Shown here one piece after another: positions 7,961 through 11,849 of a stretch of DNA of 11,849 bases. Numbering within the stretch: the first letter of the stretch is position 1; every line of letters begins with the position of its first letter. Origin of the DNA: Akkermansiaceae bacterium UBA5688 (GTDB lineage Bacteria; Verrucomicrobiota; Verrucomicrobiia; Verrucomicrobiales; Akkermansiaceae); contig DIHU01000071.1 in assembly GCA_002420315.1 (NCBI GenBank), positions 53,093 through 64,941 of the forward strand, read 5' to 3'. Made by a program: the position numbers and the translations under genes. The notes under the pieces are model-generated. The model made no database searches and was not told where the DNA came from. It saw nothing but the letters and a program-made list of their open reading frames with translations.

Positions 7961-8635
7961 ATGACACGCGCCGAAAAAATCGACCTTATCCGTTCTCGCC
8001 CACAACTCTCCGTCGCCACTCTTAGCGCTGATATGGGAAACCAAAACGCAGCCCTCCAAATTCTGCAGGAAAACAACGTCAATCTCCTTCACTTTGATGT
8101 CATGGACGGCAATATCTGGCCCAATATTACGGTTGGATCTCCATTTGTCGGCGGACTCAAGACCGATCTCCTTAAGGATGTTCATCTCCTCATCAACAAA
8201 CCAAAGCAACACATCGATTCGTTTGCAAAAGCCGGAGCAGATCTCATCTCCTTCTCCGTAGAATATACGGCACATATCGATGATACTCTCTCTCGTATTT
8301 CCGCACACGAAAACATCCTCCGTGGCGTCTCCCTCAATCCCGGCACCTCCCCCAGTTTCATCAAAAACTACCTCGATCAGATTGACTACGTTCTTCTCCT
8401 TGGCGTTGGACCCTACTCTGGGAAAGAACTCTTCCTTGACGACATCCCCGCCAAAATCAAAACCCTTCTTGAGTGGAAACCTGAACTCCTCATCTGTGTC
8501 GACGGCGGTGTCAACAAAACCACTATGCCGCAAATTGCGGCAATGAAGCCCCACTTTGTCGTCTCCGGATCCGCTATCTTCAACAAGGAAGACCCCGTCG
8601 AAAACCTCGCTTTTTTCAACAACGCCCTGACCTAA
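7961..8635 (+). CDS. Ribulose-phosphate 3-epimerase family protein, LsrE-like
   Basis: A 224-residue TIM-barrel epimerase, normal length for the family, which interconverts pentulose or hexulose 5/6-phosphates at C3 through a metal-bound enediolate. The metal and catalytic set is present: His44 and Asp46 in 'LLHFDVMDG', Met48, His75 in 'KDVHLLI' and Asp181 in 'ICVDGGV'. 'VSGSAIF' at 201-207 is the phosphate-binding loop. The usual flexible-loop motif VNPGxGG is replaced by 'VGPYSGKELF' at 149-158, and 'SVEYTAHIDDTL' replaces the common 'HxEA' segment. This argues against a housekeeping ribulose-5-phosphate enzyme and for an LsrE-like or allulose-6-phosphate-like substrate. LsrE of Salmonella also sits beside lsrF, so the pairing is suggestive. 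The start ATG has no Shine-Dalgarno but a 32-base leader with no G at all. It lies between a terminator and the SDR gene. Confidence 0.87.
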   Translation: MTRAEKIDLIRSRPQLSVATLSADMGNQNAALQILQENNVNLLHFDVMDGNIWPNITVGSPFVGGLKTDLLKDVHLLINKPKQHIDSFAKAGADLISFSVEYTAHIDDTLSRISAHENILRGVSLNPGTSPSFIKNYLDQIDYVLLLGVGPYSGKELFLDDIPAKIKTLLEWKPELLICVDGGVNKTTMPQIAAMKPHFVVSGSAIFNKEDPVENLAFFNNALT

Positions 8636-8710
8636 GGGTAGCTGAAAACTCAACTTCTAGGTCCAACCATAACCGATTATCCTGATTGATTCAAACTTCC
8701 CACTCATACT

Positions 8711-9478
8711 ATGTCTGAACAAATCCACGCCAACAAAGTCGCTATCGTCACCGGAGCTTGCGGAGGAATCGGCCGCGCCACTGCCGAACGTCTTCGCAAC
8801 GACGGTGCCACCGTCGTCGGGCTAGACATCAATCCCAACGTTGTCACCAATCTCACTGGAGAACGGCTTTCCGGAGCAGTCTGCGACATCACCGATGATG
8901 CCGCCCTCAAGGCTGCCGTCGACAAAACTATCGCCACCCACGGTGGGCTCGACATCATCGTCGCCAATGCAGGCATCTTTAAATCCGGCGAATATATTGA
9001 TGCCGAAGAAGATAGCTGGGATCTCCATCTCCGAATTAATCTGACTGCGACTCAACGTTTTCTAAAATTCTCCATCCCAGCCCTCAAAGAAAGCGACAAA
9101 GCACCCAGCATCATCATCATTGGTTCACGAAACTTCGCCGCTCCTGGTCCCGGCGCTTCCGCCTACTCCGTCACAAAAGCCGGCGTAACCCAACTCGCTC
9201 GCGTCGCCGCACTCGAGCTTGCTCCCTTCGGTGTGCGCGTCAACATCCTCCACCCCGATGCCGTTTTTGACACCGAAATCTGGACAGACGAAGCGCTTGA
9301 AAAATCCGCAAAGCGCTATGGTATGACGGTGCAGGAATATAAGACAAAAAACCTCCTCAGCACCGAGATTACCTCCTCCGGCGTCGCCGCCTTAGTCAGC
9401 ACGGTCGCTGGTCCCGTCTTTTCGGCCACCACTGGGGCCCAGATCCCTATCGACGGTGGAAACGATCGTGTGATTTAG
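8711..9478 (+). CDS. Short-chain dehydrogenase/reductase, like the SDR half of RhaD-type bifunctional enzymes
   Basis: A 255-residue classical SDR that should oxidise an alcohol or reduce a ketone using a nicotinamide cofactor. The Rossmann motif 'TGACGGIG' is at 14-21, Asp39 ends strand 2 and favours NAD(H) over NADP(H), 'NAG' is at 86-88, Asn110 is in place, and the catalytic set is Ser139, Tyr152 and Lys156 ('YSVTK'). The C-terminal part ('VNILHPDAVFDTEIW', 'YKTKNLLSTEIT', 'TTGAQIPIDGGNDRVI') recalls the SDR domain of bifunctional rhamnulose-1-phosphate aldolase/lactaldehyde dehydrogenases, from memory of that family. Here it stands alone, without the aldolase domain. It is 75 bp after the epimerase and likely co-transcribed with it. 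A sugar-phosphate, polyol or lactaldehyde-like substrate is possible. No Shine-Dalgarno is seen. Confidence 0.93.
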   Translation: MSEQIHANKVAIVTGACGGIGRATAERLRNDGATVVGLDINPNVVTNLTGERLSGAVCDITDDAALKAAVDKTIATHGGLDIIVANAGIFKSGEYIDAEEDSWDLHLRINLTATQRFLKFSIPALKESDKAPSIIIIGSRNFAAPGPGASAYSVTKAGVTQLARVAALELAPFGVRVNILHPDAVFDTEIWTDEALEKSAKRYGMTVQEYKTKNLLSTEITSSGVAALVSTVAGPVFSATTGAQIPIDGGNDRVI

Positions 9479-9489
9479 GTAAGTTTCCA

Positions 9490-9533
9490 TGATTGGTCTG
9501 ACGCGTTCTAGGTGCTAGCGTTCTCGCCAATCA
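9490..9533 (+). other. Potential mRNA hairpin at the start of the propeller gene
   Basis: TGATTGG (9490-9496) and CCAATCA (9527-9533) are perfect complements, with inner pairs ACG/CGT and CTAG-GTG-CTAG stacked between small internal loops. The outer stem ends three bases before the ATG at 9537. No T-run follows, so it is not an intrinsic terminator. If it forms, it would sit over the ribosome-binding region. Confidence 0.35.
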
Positions 9534-9536
9534 CCA

Positions 9537-11849
9537 ATGAAATTCTCGGTCTCTTTTCTGCTCAGCACCCCCCTGCTTTTCCTCAATCTTTTTGGAGAAA
9601 AGCCCAATCCAAAATCGCTGGAATTTACGAAGTGGACTCCCAACTTTCTCGTTCCCGATCCGGTTGCTCTCTCTTTCGACAACCAAGGGCGGGCCTACGT
9701 CACACAGACGCAACGACGCAAAGCAAACGATCTCGATATTCGACAGAACCGTGACTGGATTCCAGATGATCTAAGTTTCAAAACTCCAGACGGAAAGCGG
9801 GCTTTCTATCACAAGGCCTTCACTTCCCAAAACAGCGACGCCAATAAAAGACGAGTCAAAGATTTCAACAAGGACGGAAAACACGACTTGGCCGACCTTA
9901 GATTTCTCTCAGAACGTATCCATCTCATAGAAGACACCGACAGCGATGGCCTTGCCGACAAGACATCGATCTATGCCGAAGGATTCACTGATGAGATCGG
10001 AGGGATCGCCGCCGGAGTTCTTCATTACGATGGTGATGTTTACACCACGATCGTACCCGATGTATGGAAGCTTCGTGACACCAATGATGATGGCAAAGCC
10101 GATCAGCGGCAATCCATTGCCTATGGCTTCGGAGTCCACCTCGCCTACGCCGGCCATGACATGCATGGCCTAACCGTGGGCCCCGATGGTCGCATCTACT
10201 GGACGATCGGCGATAAGGGAGTAGGGGCCTCCTCCAAAGAAGGTCGACATTTCCAATACCCCAACCAAGGTGCCGTTCTTCGCTGCGACCCCGATGGATC
10301 TAACTTTGAAGTCTATGCCCGAGGACTCCGCAATGTGCAGGAAATAGCCTTTGACCAGTACGGCAACATGTTCGGGATCGACAACGACTCCGACCGACCC
10401 GGCGAAAAAGAACGCTTCGTTTACATCGTTCAACACATGGATGCTGGTTGGCGTTCTAACTGGCAGTATCGCAATGGAACTTTCAATCCATGGATGGATG
10501 AAAACCTCAGTATTCCATGGCACAAGGGGCAGCCTGCCTACATCACCCCCCCTATCAGTCTCTATAACAACGGCCCGGCTGGACTCGCGTTTAATCCCGG
10601 AACCGCCCTCGGGGAAGCATGGCAAAATTACTTCTTTCATACCAGCGCCCCCAACGGCCAACAATGGGCCTTTCAGGTCGAGCAAGATGGCGCTTCCTTC
10701 AAAATGATCAACGATATGCAAATCGGAAATGGCGTTCCCATCGTCGGAATCAATTTCGGTCCCGATGGAGCTCTCTATGGGGTCGACTGGGGAGGCGGTT
10801 ATCCTCTCAACGAAAAGGGAGCTATTTGGAAGTGGGACGTGAAAGAAAAACATTCTCTACGTGCGCTGACCGCCAAACTTCTGCGGTCGGATTTTTCAAA
10901 AAAAGTACCCAACGAACTTATCGCAACCTTGAACCATCCCGATCAACGAGTTCGGCTCAAAGCTCAATTCGAATTGGTCAAACGGGGCGCAAGAAAAGAA
11001 CTTTGGAAAGCTGCGAGGAGCGGTCCGCAACTCCTCCGCATTCACGCCATCTGGGGACTCTGTCAATTCGATCGTCTCACAAAATCCCCCAAGGGAGACA
11101 TCCTCGAACTACTAAGTGATCCTGATCCCGAAATTCGCACCCAGATTGTGAGAAGCTTTGGTGAAATTTTGAACAGTGAACTTGCCCTTCATCAGGCTCC
11201 CGATCCACGCGACAGGCCCTTTGATTTTCTTGAACTCGAGAAATGCCTCGAAGACGACTCACCCCGAGTTAGATTCCACGCCGCGATTGCACTTGGAAAC
11301 CTCGGAGCTTTGGGCAGTAGCAAAGCGCTCATCAAAATGGCTCGAAACATTCCAGATGAAAGTAACACCTACCAGCGCCATGCCGCCATCGCCGGCCTCA
11401 CTGGCTGCGCCTCCTCCGAAATTCTCGCAGCCCTCGCCAGCGAGCAGTCCGAACTGATTCAAAAAATCGCGGTTGTTGCTCTCCGCCGCCGCGCTGATCC
11501 AAAAGTGCGACATTTCCTCTACTCCCCTTTCAAAAATGTCGTCGCTGAAGCCGCTCGAGCCATCCACGATGACTGGAGCATTCCGAACGCTATACCTGCC
11601 CTTGCTAGATCGCTCGCCACAACTAAGTGGATCAAAGACGAAGGCTTCATCAAGCGTGCCATCAATGCAAACTTCCACCTCGGCACCCCAGAAGCCGCCA
11701 CCCGCGTCGCTGACTACACCATCCGAGCCGACGTGCCCGAAGAACTCCGCCTAAATGCCCTCGATGCCCTTAGGCAATGGTCAAAGCCAGGCAAGCTCGA
11801 CCGCGTCGTCGGTCGTTACCGTCCCCTCTCGGATCGCGATCCAGCAATC
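9537..11849 (+). CDS. PVC-type secreted beta-propeller / HEAT-repeat protein (3' partial)
   Basis: The frame opens at ATG 9537 and stays open for 771 codons to the right edge, so the C-terminus is missing. Residues 1-20 are a signal peptide ('MKFSVSFLLS...LNLFG'). Residues 24-435 form a PQQ/NHL-like propeller with 'VPDPVALSFDNQGRAYVTQT', 'HDMHGLTVGPDGRIYWTIGD', 'ARGLRNVQEIAFDQYGNMFG' and 'IVQHMDAGWRSNWQY'. Three D-rich, EF/TSP3-like calcium loops lie at 109-120, 132-142 and 180-190. From about 450 onward are HEAT repeats ('HPDQRVRLKAQFELVKRG', 'DSPRVRFHAAIALGNLG'). The family is abundant in Planctomycetes and Verrucomicrobia and often ends in a CxxCH cytochrome domain, which would lie outside this window and is not seen. 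A periplasmic or surface oxidoreductase, or sugar-binding role, is the usual guess. It follows the SDR by 58 bp and may be read through from it. Confidence 0.9.
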   Translation, partial: MKFSVSFLLSTPLLFLNLFGEKPNPKSLEFTKWTPNFLVPDPVALSFDNQGRAYVTQTQRRKANDLDIRQNRDWIPDDLSFKTPDGKRAFYHKAFTSQNSDANKRRVKDFNKDGKHDLADLRFLSERIHLIEDTDSDGLADKTSIYAEGFTDEIGGIAAGVLHYDGDVYTTIVPDVWKLRDTNDDGKADQRQSIAYGFGVHLAYAGHDMHGLTVGPDGRIYWTIGDKGVGASSKEGRHFQYPNQGAVLRCDPDGSNFEVYARGLRNVQEIAFDQYGNMFGIDNDSDRPGEKERFVYIVQHMDAGWRSNWQYRNGTFNPWMDENLSIPWHKGQPAYITPPISLYNNGPAGLAFNPGTALGEAWQNYFFHTSAPNGQQWAFQVEQDGASFKMINDMQIGNGVPIVGINFGPDGALYGVDWGGGYPLNEKGAIWKWDVKEKHSLRALTAKLLRSDFSKKVPNELIATLNHPDQRVRLKAQFELVKRGARKELWKAARSGPQLLRIHAIWGLCQFDRLTKSPKGDILELLSDPDPEIRTQIVRSFGEILNSELALHQAPDPRDRPFDFLELEKCLEDDSPRVRFHAAIALGNLGALGSSKALIKMARNIPDESNTYQRHAAIAGLTGCASSEILAALASEQSELIQKIAVVALRRRADPKVRHFLYSPFKNVVAEAARAIHDDWSIPNAIPALARSLATTKWIKDEGFIKRAINANFHLGTPEAATRVADYTIRADVPEELRLNALDALRQWSKPGKLDRVVGRYRPLSDRDPAI

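Noticed and set aside
7931..8653. A 240-codon minus-strand frame opposite the epimerase
   Set aside because: The plus strand encodes an intact epimerase with its active-site residues; the antisense product has no family resemblance.
9479..9754. Possible frameshift or separate small gene at the start of the propeller gene
   Set aside because: The short frames at 9512 and 9592 are out of register; ATG 9537 gives a signal peptide and an unbroken frame to the window edge.
10170..11119. Long overlapping open frames inside the propeller-HEAT gene (for example 10619-11119 plus and 10170-10853 minus)
   Set aside because: They are antisense or out-of-frame shadows; the 9537 frame has clear propeller and HEAT motifs throughout, and the alternatives show no recognisable domain.
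1..11849. CRISPR array, tRNA/rRNA, insertion sequence or prophage
   Set aside because: No regularly spaced repeats, tRNA-like folds, transposase, integrase or phage genes were seen.

Overview
The window looks like a chromosomal stretch from a member of the Verrucomicrobiota, or a close PVC-superphylum relative, probably free-living or marine. The evidence is protein style. There is a large secreted CotH / beta-helix / lamin-tail protein ending in a D-rich 'DxDxDGLxNxxEYAFxxNP' segment and a 'YSxDLxxW' tail. There is also a propeller-plus-HEAT protein of the PVC type. None of the eight main start codons has a convincing Shine-Dalgarno sequence. This assignment is inference; there is no rRNA or other phylogenetic marker here.

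Layout. (1) 1-3696 (+): the C-terminal 1231 residues of a multi-domain surface protein, cut by the left edge. (2) 3705-4907 (-): a secreted sialate-O-acetylesterase-type SGNH hydrolase, convergent with gene 1 and only 8 bp away. (3) 5000-5434 (+): an FKBP-type prolyl isomerase lipoprotein, divergent from gene 2. (4) 5581-9478 (+): four co-oriented cytoplasmic genes, namely a Tm-1-like/UPF0261 protein, an LsrF-type aldolase/thiolase, a ribulose-phosphate-3-epimerase/LsrE-type epimerase and a short-chain dehydrogenase. The SDR resembles the SDR half of bifunctional rhamnulose-phosphate aldolase/dehydrogenases. (5) 9537-11849 (+): a PVC-type secreted beta-propeller/HEAT protein, cut by the right edge. 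No gene-free stretch exceeds 161 bp. I see no RNA genes, CRISPR arrays, insertion sequences or other mobile elements.

The most interesting part is 5581-9478. LsrF and an LsrE-like epimerase are known from the AI-2 (lsr) catabolic system, but none of its transporter, kinase or repressor genes is visible here. They sit instead with an NAD-type SDR and a UPF0261 protein of unknown reaction. Together they could form a catabolic module: the SDR makes a keto group, the epimerase adjusts stereochemistry, and the LsrF homologue cleaves a phosphorylated (di)ketone. The true substrate is unknown.

Regulation looks layered. A strong intrinsic terminator sits between lsrF and the epimerase gene. A 30-codon leader ORF with the best Shine-Dalgarno in the window overlaps the lsrF start by 13 nt. 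Several genes have strikingly G-depleted leaders immediately before their start codons.
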